Assembly: GCF_932274485.2 (NCBI RefSeq)
Contig: NC_065882.2
Span: forward strand, 9,407,390-9,471,389
Length of the DNA: 64,000 bases
Direction: 5' to 3'
Origin: Patella vulgata
Taxonomy: Eukaryota; Mollusca; Gastropoda; Patellidae
Within the stretch, counting starts at the first letter, position 1, and every line of letters begins with the position of its first letter. Both the position numbers and the translations under genes were made by a program. This document shows, piece after piece, positions 33,084-44,726 of the stretch. The notes under the pieces were generated by a model. It had not been told where the DNA came from. It saw nothing but the letters and a program-made list of their open reading frames with translations, and did not search any database.

Positions 33084-36000
33084 TTCTTCCAGTTCACCGT
33101 CAGTGCCATATTCAACCACAGATATATTATATAATGGAGAGACTGGTCGATCTTCACTAGCAGATGATTATTCACCTAAAGATCTAGTCTATTTCGATAA
33201 AGATAAATCTACACGAATAAGAGATGGTGATATACGACGGCCAGCAAGTAGGAATAATTCTAGACGATCATTGTCTTTAGAAAAAGGTACGTGAAATACA
33301 TTTCTTAAAGATACCTTCCCATGTACAAACAGTGTGGGGGGGATGGAAGGCTGAATGGTTAGCATGTGCGCGCTGTATTATAAGGTCTGTCATTGAGTCA
33401 ACTAGCGTGGTTTTGATTTCCCAAACAGTGTGATTTGATGATATATTTGAACTAGAAGCATATTCAAGCTAATTTATCTTTCAAACATGTGCTTCAAATC
33501 CCTCTCAAAACATTTTAATCGTAAGAAAACTACCTGATGCTGTAAGAATCTATTTTAAGCAATCTTGTTTGTCGCGTGAGAAGATGGTAAGTGAAATTAA
33601 AAATCTGATGTTTCTTTACATTGTAAAGTCATATTGTTTAAGTCATATTGAATGTCTGTAGTGAAATCAAGACAACCTACCTGCCAGCCAATTTTTATTC
33701 CACAGTGAATCAGTGAGTAAGATGTTGGCTTGCTAATCTGGAGATTGATCCCTGTGTTGGCTGAGAAAGTTCGAGATTTTCCGACATGGTTCCCCCTTGT
33801 CCATGGTGCAGGACGGAGGGCCTGGCAAGGGACAACATATATCCGTTCGGATGAAACAAAAAAACCAAGGTCAAAACTGGGAGACCTTTTTTAGGGGAAG
33901 AATTTTTGACTTTTGCAAATTAAGGAGAGCTCTTATTAGCTCACTAGCGAAATATAGAAAACAAAGACTAACGATCAGTGTCTATAAATGACTGATGATG
34001 TGTTTATATTCCCTGTATCTTTTCAGTGTCTATAAATGACTGACAATGAGTTTATAATCCCTGTATGTTTTCAATGATTATGAATGACTGACAATGTGTT
34101 TATATTCCCTGTCTGTTTTCAGCGTCTATAAATGACTGACAATATGTTTATGTTCCATGTATGTTTTCATTGTCTATGAATGACTGACAACAATGTATTT
34201 ATATTCCCTGTCTTTTTTCAATGTCTATGAATGACTGACAATGTGTCTATATTCCCTGTCTGTTTTCAGTGTCTATAAATGACTGACAATGTATTTATAT
34301 TCCCTGTCTGTTTTCAGTGTCTATAAATGGTGATAAAGATGAATTACAACCAATCAAAAACTCAGCTACAGCAGCTAAACAAAATCACTTCCGACCCGCG
34401 GGTATACGACAGTCATATCTACGCGGAGAACAGTATCATTCCAACAATTCTACACCAAAAATAAATACCTCATCACATGGTAAGATTTTATTTTACAAAT
34501 ACGATTTTCTATTCTTCTTTTCGGGGGGTTGGTTTGCCGAATGGTTAGCACGTGCATGCTGTATTAAAAGGCCTGTCATTGAGTCAACTGGTGTGGTTTC
34601 AAATCCCCGGTTGTACATGACAAGGAGTAGGGTCGCCTGTCCAACCTTGTGGGTTTTCTCTGGGTCCTCCGGTTTCCTCCCACTACTAAAGACCCCTACG
34701 CGCAAGCGAATTATTGAAATAAAAAAAAAAAACATATGTTAGTCCCAAAATGACTTAGTTTGTGTCAAGTGGACGTTAAACCCCATTTCTCTCTCTCTTT
34801 CTGTTGTCTTGTACATGTCCCATGGGTGTTTCTCGTGGAATTCAGTATCTTTCTAGTAAAATTGAGTGTCTCTTCTTTAAACCATTCTTCCACTCCTTTT
34901 ATTGGAAATAACTACTACTATTATTAATACTTTAGCACCTATTATCGTAATCTTTTATCATATTTGTTTATCAGGAATAGAGAAAGATGATTTAGTTGCT
35001 ATGGGAACGATATGGAATCCTAATTCCGTTGCTAAGAACTCTATGTTATCATTAAATAGACAGTATTCTGTTAATTCTGTGACAACCTCTAGTGCTGCAC
35101 CAATAAGACGTGGTCCATCAACTTCTAGATTTAGTATGGGTACTGGGGCTTCCCGAGCACGTGATGGTAAGTAGTTATAATATATCTTTGGCACCAGACC
35201 ACCAATGACATGGGTAAATCATACTGCATAGTTCTGAGGATCTCTGTCTGCCAACATCGGGATAAAATCCTGGACACCTCCTGTTATGCTCACTGATCGA
35301 GCCACATTAAAACTAACTGCTCTTGACAGTTTGAAGTTAACTCTTAAGTGACCCAGCGGTTTGACGTCATAACGTCATAAAAACCATGTCATTAAGTCTA
35401 TCCATGATTAGCAGAACATTTTTGTGTAGATGTAGACAATATCACTGTTTTATTATAATTTTTTTAAGAAGAAACAGTATGTTTTTAAACTGTCAAAATG
35501 TCAAACAGTAAGTAAACACACGAGTGAAAGTCGTCTGTTTCTAAGGGAAGTAACTCTCCTTACGCTAGAAATGTTGCATTCGACTAACCAATATTGTCAA
35601 TAGAAGTTGTTGTGGGTACTTAATGGCAACGATATTGGTGTCGACTAAAGTCCACTTGGCTCAGCTGAAGAGTCAAAGAGGAATAGTAGACAAAAACGCC
35701 ACTGTCCAGGCAAAATTCTCCATGACATTTTGTCGGGGAGCTGGATGGCCGAATGGTAAGTGTCTGCGACTGTATCATATGGTCTGCCATTGAGTCAACT
35801 GGCATGGTTTCGATTCCCCGGTTGTACGTGACAAGGAGTAGGGTCGCCTGTCCAACTTGGATTTTCTCCGGGTCCTCTGGTTTCCTTCCACTGCTAAAGA
35901 CCCCTATGCGCAAGCAAATTATTGAAATAAAATAAAATTGAACCGTAGGTAAGTCCCGAAATGACCTAGTTTGTGTCCAGTGGACAGGAATTAAAAACTT

Positions 36001-36229
36001 ATCATAGGTTAAAGAACAGTTTCATGTATTTATATAGAGTTATATGTGAATATATATATATATTTTTTTTTTTTTTTAAGTTGAACCAAAATACACAGAT
36101 CCTGCCATAGCAGCACCTGCTTCCTTTCAACAACGTTTGATAGACTTATCTGCCCTTGAGGCTGAAACGGTTCGATGGGAACGTAGTAAGAAAGTTAAAA
36201 AGAAATCAAAACAGGATCGTGATTCGTGA
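33084..36229 (+). CDS. Shared exons of an unidentified gene with a basic C-terminus
   Basis: Four exons join in one frame: 33084-33286, 34318-34479, 34975-35166 and 36081-36229 (stop TGA 36227-36229). All acceptors are AG after pyrimidine runs and all donors are GT(A/G)(A/C)G-type. Each internal join is phase 1, and the first exon enters in phase 2. The product is polar and Ser/Arg-rich (IRRPASRNNSRRSLSLEK; RRGPSTSRFSMGTGASRAR) and looks largely disordered. The final exon is the most structured: FQQRLIDLSALEAETVRWER followed by a Lys-rich tail, suggesting a short helix and a basic localisation or binding signal. No signal peptide or membrane segment is seen. I do not recognise the family. Two candidate first exons upstream (17300, 24451) fit in phase. 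Extra exons may exist. Confidence 0.72.
33333..33422 (+). repeat. SINE-A head only
   Basis: GGAAGGCTGAATGGTTAGCA to AGCGTGGTTTTGATTTCCC, then unrelated sequence. Intronic. Confidence 0.75.
33702..33872 (+). repeat. SINE-B 5' half
   Basis: Head and first body part to CGGATGAAACAAAAAAACCA. The 3' half is absent. Intronic. Confidence 0.8.
33972..34328 (+). repeat. 48-bp minisatellite repeating a 3' splice site
   Basis: Eight units (starts of the TGTCTATAAATG block at about 33979, 34027, 34075, 34123, 34171, 34222, 34270 and 34318; one spacing is 51). Each carries a pyrimidine-rich TTCCCTGTCTGTTTTCAG-like tract followed by the first bases of the exon at 34318. An intact CAG remains at 33976-33978, 34024-34026, 34120-34122 and 34267-34269 besides the real site; the other units have CAA or CAT. 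Decoy units read TGTCTATAAATGACTGA, which stops at once in the exon's frame. Confidence 0.92.
34523..34799 (+). repeat. SINE-A, full length, intronic
   Basis: Complete head (GGTTTGCCGAATGGTTAGC), core and short CT tail. It begins 43 bp after the donor of the exon ending at 34479. Confidence 0.92.
35236..35306 (-). repeat. SINE-B head fragment
   Basis: GCCAACATCGGGATAAAATCC ... GATCGAGCCACA-like remnant. Confidence 0.5.
35734..35989 (+). repeat. SINE-A, tail lost
   Basis: GGATGGCCGAATGGTAAGTG through GTCCAGTGGACAGG. The CT tail is missing. A SINE-B remnant (GCCACTGTCCAGGCAAAATT) lies just upstream. Confidence 0.88.
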
Positions 36230-36399
36230 GATGAAATGTGTTTAAAGATAATTTTATAAGCAAGAACTAGAGAAGTCTTGTTGTTGTCGTTATGTGATAA
36301 ATTTATTTTCAGTATTATATTGATTCCTCAATTCCCTGTGATAAATTGTGAGAGAGAGAGAGATGTGAAACTTTGTAAGAAAATAATAAGTACAAAGAA

Positions 36400-36640
36400 A
36401 TAGGCCTTACCTAAAGATATGGGCCTAAGCTGAAGATATAGGCCTTAAATAACGAGAGACCTAAGCTGAAAATATAGGCCTTAAATAACGAGAGGCCTAA
36501 GCTGAAGAAATAGTCTTAAAAAAACAAAGGCCTGAGCTGAAGATATAGTCCTTAAATATAGAAAAACCTATCCTGAAGATATAGGCCTTAAATAACGATA
36601 TAGGCCTAAGTTGATGATAGAGACCAAAGAAGAATATACA
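36400..36640 (+). repeat. ~37-bp minisatellite in the presumed 3' UTR
   Basis: GGCCTAAGCTGAAGATATA and GGCCTTAAATAACGAGA alternate about six times, starting roughly 170 bp after the stop codon at 36229. Confidence 0.75.
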
Positions 36641-36999
36641 GGCGTATGTTAAAGTTATATTTCAAGAAAATGTTGAACGGTACCGAGAGACATAATACAC
36701 GGACTGTGTTTATTGTTTGAGGAAGTGGACTGTGTTTATTAAGGACATGGACTATTGTTTATAAACATAAGATTCTTTGTAATGTTGGTTGTTGTGTGCT
36801 TTAGATATTGAAATAGTGCGGGAAATTGTTTTAGATTTATTCAGCAATAGGATGATGTTCTTTGGCGTTGTATTTATTTTTTTTTTAAAAATGGGTATTA
36901 TATAGCCTAGTGATAAGAAACCTATCACAGGTATTGTCAGGTACAAATTCTGGCTTTAATTGTCTGGGACACAGTGTCTACAATCTGTTTAAAATACAG

Positions 37000-37520
37000 A
37001 TCTGTATTTCTTTACGTTTTGTTTAATACTTTTGGTGGCCTCTTCTACATGAAGATCTGACCGGCTGTAATAGAAGGTAGTGTCAGAGGTCATGCGAGCG
37101 GCTTTTGACCCTACGACGTCAGACATTTAATTAACCAATTAGTGTTGATGTTTCTAGTTGGTTAATTGTCTGTGTCTATCAATTGTCTGTTATTCGTGTT
37201 TTTAATATATTTCTGACAAAATGTTCAAACTGTCTGGTACTAATCCAGTAGTGCCTGATATTTGGCAAAAAAGTCAAATTTTTAATGATATTTTTTTAAT
37301 AAATGTCGGACACAATGATTCAAACGGTCAAGTGCTACGTCGTAGTTCCATAACGCTCAATATACGACATGTCAGGTGTATGGCAGAAAGTTCATTTTGT
37401 CGCAGACCAGTTCAGTAGTGCCTGATATTTGTCAGATACATCTAATAATATTATTTCTGTGCCTGGTATATAATAAGAAATAAGAGCTGATTAGTAGAAT
37501 AAAACCACCTGTTATTTTTA
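37000..37520 (-). mobile_element. MITE-4, second copy
   Basis: Reversed relative of 4774-5280. Shared phrases include ATGAAGATCTGACC, GGTCAAAAGCC-type, CATCAACACTAATTGG (seen reversed) and GTGCCTGATATT. Termini are eroded. Confidence 0.6.
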
Positions 37521-37804
37521 TACTATTATATTTTTGAAAAAGGTTAAAGAGCACCAGGAATCCTGTCTCAATCAAATTTATTTTATGCACAAAGTATAGA
37601 AACTTGTGTAAATTGTATTGTAGCCCAAACTATCAATTTTGTGGATTTTGATCGTTTAAAATGTTGTGTGGAAGAATATTTCCTTGGCCTTAGAATGTCT
37701 TCACAAAATTCTACACTTCAAGACATGTTGATGAAATCTTTATATGTAGATGATTAGCAATGAAAATCAACTACTGTCATATTGAAACAAATGTGTGATA
37801 TTTA

Positions 37805-38362
37805 TTAAAGATACATTATGTAAGATTTAGATAAAAAAAAAAGCTGGCCTTTCTTGTTATAATAGTTCGAAAATATATTGAAAATTTCATTAAAATTACT
37901 TAATTCGAACATAAATAGTTACTATCCTTACAGTTGAGTGGACATCAGACTCTTTCTCTTTATTGCCCCCTTTCTTCCCACTCCCTCGGGCCAATTCCTT
38001 GATTGTATATGCCTATATACACGACAGAAGTAGGACATATTACTCAGTTTAGAAATGTGAGAAAGGAAGATATTTTAAACATCCAAAACAACGATAATTC
38101 CCAATATCGAACACACATTTAAAATTAATATTTAATTTCAGTATGTTTATTATTATCGTAGCAACGGTACTTGACAACAAAGACTGAGTCTCGATTATCC
38201 ATTTTATCATTCAATTTTTAAATCTTGCGAGAGTTCAAATCCATTTTATTCTCAGTCATCTGAATAAATGTCATGTGAATAAATTTCTGATTTATATAAA
38301 ATTTGAAGCCAGAAAAAAGATCTCCAATAGGCAGATTTATCTCTTACATAATGCATCTTTAA
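37805..38362 (+). mobile_element. MITE-1, long variant
   Basis: TTAAAGATACATTATGTAAG at the left and CTTACATAATGCATCTTTAA at the right, TTAA on both sides. The interior has GTAGCAACGGTACTTGACAA as in the copy at 457 plus extra sequence (about 37925-38110). Confidence 0.88.
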
Positions 38363-38399
38363 CATATAAATATTCTTAAAAACATGTGCGTACTATATA

Positions 38400-39160
38400 A
38401 ACCGACCTGGACGTCATCTTTAACATATAAATATTCGTAAAAACATGTGCCATCTTTAAATTATGACGTCATATCAAAAATAGAATTTCATCCAGTGATG
38501 CACAAATGTCCAAAGAACAAGCATGCACAGTTTCCTTTTGTTATTATATTTAGTGAAAGTGTCAGTCCTGTAGAGATCGTCATATGCTCTCAAAATTTGG
38601 ATAAATTCTTTTAAATAGCTACTTTAAAGGCTCGATACACTATTTCTCAAGCCCTAATATACGCTAAATATGTACTGAGATTTTGTCATAACTGAAACAA
38701 TTGTACAGCAAGTACAGAAGGCTTTAAGTAGTTATCACTGTTTGTTTTCAGTGCAGCAATTATCTCCCCTTCTACCGGTCCAATGTATGTCATTGTCACA
38801 ATTATTTAAACAACAATGATAATCCTTAAGCAAGTCACAGGACCACATTGAACAAATCTAGCAATTATTTCCCAGCAGTATTTGGCTTAAATCTTCACAG
38901 TCTCGTATTAATTTAGTGTACTTTAACAAACTTTTATTAATGGATATCCTGTGACTACAGCTATTTAAAGTAAAAACCAATTAGATCTAAATGTTTTGTG
39001 TTCTGCCAAAAATTAAGTTCTTCATTTTGAGCGTGAAATTTAGGCTAGTGAACTATCAGGACAACTGGATAAAAGTGGCATCACAGTTACTTGTTACCAA
39101 TAAAATAAATGTGTTTAATATGAAATCATAAGATAGCCTTTAGATTATTTATTGAAAATC
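38400..39160. other. No feature recognised
   Basis: AT-rich. A 38-bp phrase (CATCTTTAACATATAAATAT) is repeated at 38352 and 38415. Confidence 0.4.
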
Positions 39161-39172
39161 CAAACACTGACC

Positions 39173-39439
39173 CAGTGGTCCCCACCTTTTTTGCCAACGG
39201 CACACCTTGGAACTCATGAACAAATAGCCACACACCTGGCTAAATATATATGAAAAATATTTGAATTTTGCACAAAAAAAAAACATTGACTAGTCATAGA
39301 GACATAGAATGACTTATCAGTAGACACCAGTGAAATACTCAATTGGGATCACATGGCTTTTCGCATTTTCTTAGTGTGCCGTTCAAAATTTTGCGGCACA
39401 TTTATGAAGATCTCGAGGCACACTGGATGAGAATCACTG
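39173..39439 (+). mobile_element. hAT-like non-autonomous element, copy 2
   Basis: It starts CAGTGGTCCCCACC and ends GGATGAGAATCACTG. The flanks (C/T)ACTGACC (39165-39172 and 39440-39447) match in 7 of 8 positions, the 8-bp duplication expected of hAT elements. Confidence 0.8.
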
Positions 39440-39648
39440 TACTGACCTAATAATTGAACAGTGGCATGAAGATACTTGTAAGTTTTTAATTAATCTAAAA
39501 TAAAATTGTTTTTATGGAGAGTAAATGTTAAATTGTTACTGTTTCTATATTATATAATAAATTAATAACAAGTTCACTTGATTTCTGTGTTTATTTATTT
39601 ACAAATAATAGAGAGAGACAAACAAGGTCATTTTGAGGCTAACCTGGT

Positions 39649-39742
39649 TTGATTTTTTATTTCAATAATTAGCTGTGGGAGGAAATCGGAGAAAACCCAC
39701 AAGATTGAACAGGCAACCCTATTCCTTATCAAGTGGGGGTCA
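39649..39742 (-). repeat. SINE-A fragment
   Basis: TATTTCAATAATTAGCTGTG ... CAGGCAACCCTATTCCTTA. Only the core and part of the 3' region. Confidence 0.72.
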
Positions 39743-39767
39743 CCCTGCTATGCACGTCACAGTTCAG

Positions 39768-40090
39768 TCTCAGGAGCTCTATTTAGGGTGGTCTAAGGAG
39801 CCCTATCTAGGGTAGTTTCAGGTGGTCTAAGGAGCCCTATCTAGGTTAGTTTCAGGTGGTCTAAGGAGCCCTATTTAGGGTAGTTTAGGGTGGTCTGAGG
39901 AACCCTACCTAGAGTAGTTTCAGGTGATCTAAGGAGCCTTATCTAGGGTGGTCTAAGGAGCCCTATCTAGGGTACTTTAGGGTGGTCTAAGGAGCCCTAT
40001 CTATGATAGTTTAGGGTGATCTAAGGAGCCCTATCTACTATCTAGGTTAGTTTTGGATGGTCTAAGGAGCCCTATTTAGGGGGTCTTGGT
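39768..40090 (+). repeat. Minisatellite, 30-45 bp unit, about nine copies
   Basis: GGTCTAAGGAGCCCTATCTA and GGGTAGTTTCAGGT-type phrases alternate. Unit length varies. Confidence 0.85.
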
Positions 40091-40155
40091 GCTAGGGGGT
40101 TAACAGAGCCTGACGCCTTCCTTGCTAGAAACCACAGAAATCCATATAATAATTA

Positions 40156-40292
40156 TAGGGAGCCGTGTTGTCTCAGTGAGTAAGATGCTGATGCTGGCTT
40201 GCTAGATTAAGCAAACATTATGACCTCTATATCCAGCTTCGTTTACCCATTTGGGGGAAAAAAAGGAGGACGTTAAATCTCATTTCATTCAC
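40156..40292 (+). repeat. SINE-B with large internal deletion
   Basis: Head GGGAGCCGTGTTGTCTCAG and tail GGACGTTAAATCTCATTTC are joined with most of the body missing. Confidence 0.7.
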
Positions 40293-40779
40293 TTTTAAGC
40301 AGCCTATATTACGGGCGTCCTTGCTAGTATTAACACAAAATCAATATGATGACGGTATATAGAGGGAGTCAATTATTTTGTCTGGACTATTCTTCTACAA
40401 ATTCCAACTGCCAATGTGTACACCCTGCATGCACCACAGTAGAGGCTGGTAGAAAATGGCCCAGTATAAGTACAAACATGAAACAATGTGAACCATAAAA
40501 ATAACAACTGGAACTGATTGAACATTATTGTGAAACATCACATTGTTGTGGCTAGAATTCTTCACCCGTGCACCTAGATTGCATATTTGAACAGAACAAA
40601 ACAAACAACTGTAGTTTAGTCTCAAAATGACTGAAATATTGGCCAGATTATATACCGCATTTCATTCCTTAATCCTTACCATCACATGGAAAAATATGAA
40701 AGTTTGTGCATTAAAGGGGGACAACTCCTCATTCCATTGGATGCAGACCACCATCAATTTTATCATTATTACTCGGTAT

Positions 40780-41170
40780 TATTATTATTACACACTTCTA
40801 TGGCACACAACTGCCACTTAATTGTGCTTAGGTGCGCTTTACAATGACATATTAGAGTTTAAGATAATATTTCAGTTAAATAATAAAAAAGAGATAAAAT
40901 TATATAAATATTTGATAAAAATATATAAATAAAAGTTGTGATTTAGATAAAATTACATATAATAAGTTCGAAATTAATATAGCTCTGTATAATTTATATA
41001 AAAGGATCGCTGGATAAAAGCCTGTTTAAATAAATGTCTTTAGTTTAGTTTTAAGAGTAGCAATAGCATTGAAATTAGGAATTTGAACTGATAATTTATT
41101 CCATAACAATTTTCCCATTGACTTCAATGTTAATTCTGGTCTCTTTGTCCAGCACCATCTTTTTTTGTAA
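40780..41170 (-). repeat. Interspersed repeat with (TTA)n end, unclassified
   Basis: (ATT)n, TTAGGTGCGCTTTACAATGA, AAAGCCTGTTTAAATAAATG and TTATTCCATAACAATTTT occur in the order seen at 17965-18150. It reads like a reversed retroelement 3' region. No coding part. Confidence 0.45.
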
Positions 41171-41317
41171 TTTTCGCTTTTCACTACAGACAGAGCAACA
41201 CATGGCTTTGCTTCAAAGTTTTTATGAGTTTGACCACCAAGATTTTGAGAGAAAGAGTGATGGTATTTTTAAAATGAAATTCTGTGCATTAAAGGTGAAT
41301 ATAGCTCCTCAGATAGA

Positions 41318-41669
41318 GAGAGCCATGGTGGCTAAGTGGGTAAGACGAAGGCTTGTTCGATCCCTGCATTGGCCGAGAAAGTTCATTGCGATTTTCCGAC
41401 ATGTTTCCCTTGTCAGTGGTGCAGAAGGGAGGGCCTGACAAGGACAGCTGTCTAGTCGTTTGGATGGGATGAAAAACCGTGCTCCCATGTATACATTGGC
41501 ATGGACGTAAAAGATCCCTTGGCAGTTGGAATTCGATATAAGAGTAGGCAATAGTGCCGCTGCTCGGGCAAAATTTTCCTCATAGCACACTGTATGGCGT
41601 ATGTTCGCTTCGTTAGCCCAGTCGGAGCAGAACAGTATAGGATGTTAAACCCTTTTTCATTTCATTTCC
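41318..41669 (+). repeat. SINE-B with target-site duplication
   Basis: Head slightly shortened, body complete. It is flanked by 11-bp repeats CCTCAGATAGA (41307-41317 and 41670-41680). Confidence 0.92.
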
Positions 41670-41689
41670 CCTCAGATAGAATGTTTTCC

Positions 41690-43340
41690 ACTCCATTGTT
41701 CTTGGTAGGGCTCTCATGACTGTGATATTACCAGTCGGGTCTGACTTGTAAGGATAATTATTTACCAACTGGAGAACTTAAACCTGCAGACAAACAATTT
41801 ACTTACCATTAAAAAAAAAAAAATTTAATTTTTGTTTTTTAATAATGCAAGTAATTATGTCAACATATCCTTTCCATAAGTATAACACGAACCCGAACGT
41901 CAATATTACCTGTACTTCCACGTTAGTAATATCCGCCGTTCTCGTAACTGTAGTTATATATAGTGAGGGACTGGATATTTGATAACTGTATGAATAGTAT
42001 GTTGACACACTCTTTATAAGTTTTATAATGATATTGCTATATGCCATAATATATTATGTTTAATTTTATAATTTAATAGAAAACCCCTGTCTTGTTATTT
42101 AGCTTACTATTTGTGAGTTTATATCCCTATTATATAATCTAATCTATTTTGCTGAAAATGTACCATAATACATTGTCCAATATTATTGAGTATTATCTCC
42201 CTTTACTTAAATAGCTGAATTTAAATATATAGCATGCAATTATAATTTATATGCATATCCTATAACTTATTAAACGTAACTAAATAATACTTTTGTATGT
42301 CAACTTAATCATAAATCACATTATGTCCATCTGTTAAATAATGTTGCATTTATATTGTTGACAATGTATACTTTGTTTACTTAAGGAGCGTATAGTTTAT
42401 AATTTTGCATGAGCTGGGAATGGATTCTCAGAATCGATGCCATCTAGCTGTCGAGACGGCCAAGCGAACGTGTTACCCCGCACTAGTAACCTGTGTCAGT
42501 TATTCCCATTACTAGGATCTCCAGTTGTTGTATTGGAAGTTATGTGATTCTTAATAAACCTCATTTTTCAGTTGTAATTAAACCCATTCGTTGTTCTGTT
42601 CACGTCAAGCATTCTTGTCTCAAAGTCTGTTTTGCCTTTTATGCGAAAGGACAAAAGTGTGACTTAGATCGTTCTTCCCCTGGACTCTTCATATAGCATA
42701 TAATAGTAGGCCATTCACAAGTTTCTATATAGCTAAAGCAAATATTCTTTCTAATATATAGAAATCTCTCGACGGAATTGTAATATTGAAAATGGATCCT
42801 TATTTGTAAATAGTCATATCTTTAGATGTGCACAACACCTACAACAAGTAAAATTTCAAATTTTCACGTTTTATAAAATAAAAGTCGATGACATAAAAGA
42901 AACAAAATGGAAAACCATTTCATAAAAAAATACGTTCCTCGACTTAATAATCAATAAATAACAACGGTCCATTAATTTTATTGATTTTCTTAATCTATCC
43001 CGAGATTATTTTCCACTCATTGTTCCTAAATTATACCCATATACAACAGATTAACACACCTGTTTACATGTTTCAGTTAATTACCCATATACCGTGTAAC
43101 CATAGACAATTAAACCCACAGTGTTACTATGTAAATATGTATAAATTATAGTATGGTGTCCAGTACTGTCCAACTCTGTACAATGACACATGTATGGTGT
43201 CCCAAGACGGACGAAGGGTATTATTAAACCAATGTTGAAATCAGTTTGTGTCGGCATACCTTTTATCTTTTCATCGCTTTACGGTTGTGCTAATATTTTT
43301 GGATGCATGCATACATACATACATACAAACATAGCCTTGA
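41690..43340. other. No feature recognised
   Basis: AT-rich, with a short (CATA)n run at 43306-43325. No ORF with coding character. Confidence 0.4.
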
Positions 43341-43352
43341 TTTTATTTTTCG

Positions 43353-43626
43353 GGGAGGGGAGGGGATGCCCGAATGGATAGCGCGTATCATAAGGTCCTT
43401 CAGTGAGTCAACTGGGGTGGTTTCGATTCCCCAGTTGTACGTGACAAGGAGTATGTTTACCTGTCCAACCACGTGGGTTTTCTCCGTGTCCTCCGGCTTC
43501 CTCCTACTGCTAAAGACCCCTACGCGCACGCGAAATATTGGAATAAAATTGAACCATATGTTAGTCCCAAAATGACTTGGTTTGTGTCGAGTGGACGTTA
43601 CCCCCCCCCCCTCTCTCTCTCTCTCT
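43353..43626 (+). repeat. SINE-A, full length
   Basis: The head has a small deletion (GCCCGAATGGATAGCGCGTA). The core is intact. The 3' end carries a C10 run before the CT tail. Confidence 0.88.
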
Positions 43627-43639
43627 TTGATTATATTTA

Positions 43640-44160
43640 TATAGACAGATACAAACATTTAAGTATAAATTAATTTTTTATAGTCTATACCAATGAAATC
43701 GACCAACAGAAAAAAACAACCCCCCAAATACTATAGTCAATCTAATATCATCACAAAATTATTAACAATTTGATCAATTTCAATCAGATACAATTTAACC
43801 CCTGGAGATTTCAATTGACACAAATACTTAGACTATTGTATATATGAGCTATTTCTAGTACGAAACTGTGGCCATTCTCGTATCACTAATCAACAACAAT
43901 TGTCTATTAATAACAATTCTCTAAATAAGAGGATTATCTTTAATACCCTTTAAATCCAGTACATTATTCGTTAATATGATTTATCTAGTAATAGACTCAG
44001 CCTGGCATAGCATAACCCTTATTGATCGTAAACACAATGAATGGCTGAATTCTGTTCTATATATTTACGTCAATGTGATAGATATATTGGAAAATTAATC
44101 GATCTGGTCTCAGTTCATAAAGATACCAGAAGTTAAACTTAAATTGACATTTTACTGAGT
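43640..44160. other. No feature recognised
   Basis: AT-rich sequence between two SINE-A copies. Confidence 0.35.
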
Positions 44161-44166
44161 AAAGCT

Positions 44167-44292
44167 GGTTTCTTCCCACTGCTAAAGACCCCTACGCACA
44201 AGCGAATTATTGAAATAAAATTGAACCATATGTTAGTCCCGAAATGACCTAGATTGTGTCGAAGGGACGCCCCCCCCCCCTCTCTCTCTCTC
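44167..44292 (+). repeat. SINE-A 3' end
   Basis: CTTCCCACTGCTAAAGACCC to the tail, again with a C-run before (CT)n. It abuts a MITE-1 directly. Confidence 0.82.
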
Positions 44293-44293
44293 A

Positions 44294-44668
44294 TCTGCCT
44301 ATTGTTGGTCTTTCTTTAGGCCTGAAATGTTATCTAAATTATCAATCAGACATTAATTAACTTATCCAGACCATAATCAACTCTCGATGTCATCGCTAGG
44401 TTGCGATATTTATTGGATTAGAATCCCATCTGCTGCTCAACGCTCAGTGATGATTAAATCAAAAACTGGATAATCGAGACTATGTTTTTTTATCGTACCG
44501 ACTTTAGTAATGATGATCGAGGCTAGGCCTAAAATTCAACCGCTATATTTTCGGTTCAGAGTGGATCAATTTGACTGAAATTTTCAGCAAATTCCCTTTA
44601 CATATCTAGCTTTTAACTATTGTAGTGAGAACTGCCAGCTCTTTATCTAATCTCCCATAATGTATCTG
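44294..44668 (-). mobile_element. MITE-1, reversed
   Basis: ATCTGCCTATTGTTGGTC to ATCTCCCATAATGTATCT. The left terminal repeat is missing where it meets the SINE-A tail. Confidence 0.8.
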
Positions 44669-44726
44669 AAACTTCGACTTTATCGTACGCCTATACCTGT
44701 GACCTGGTTCGTGTGACAGAACTATA

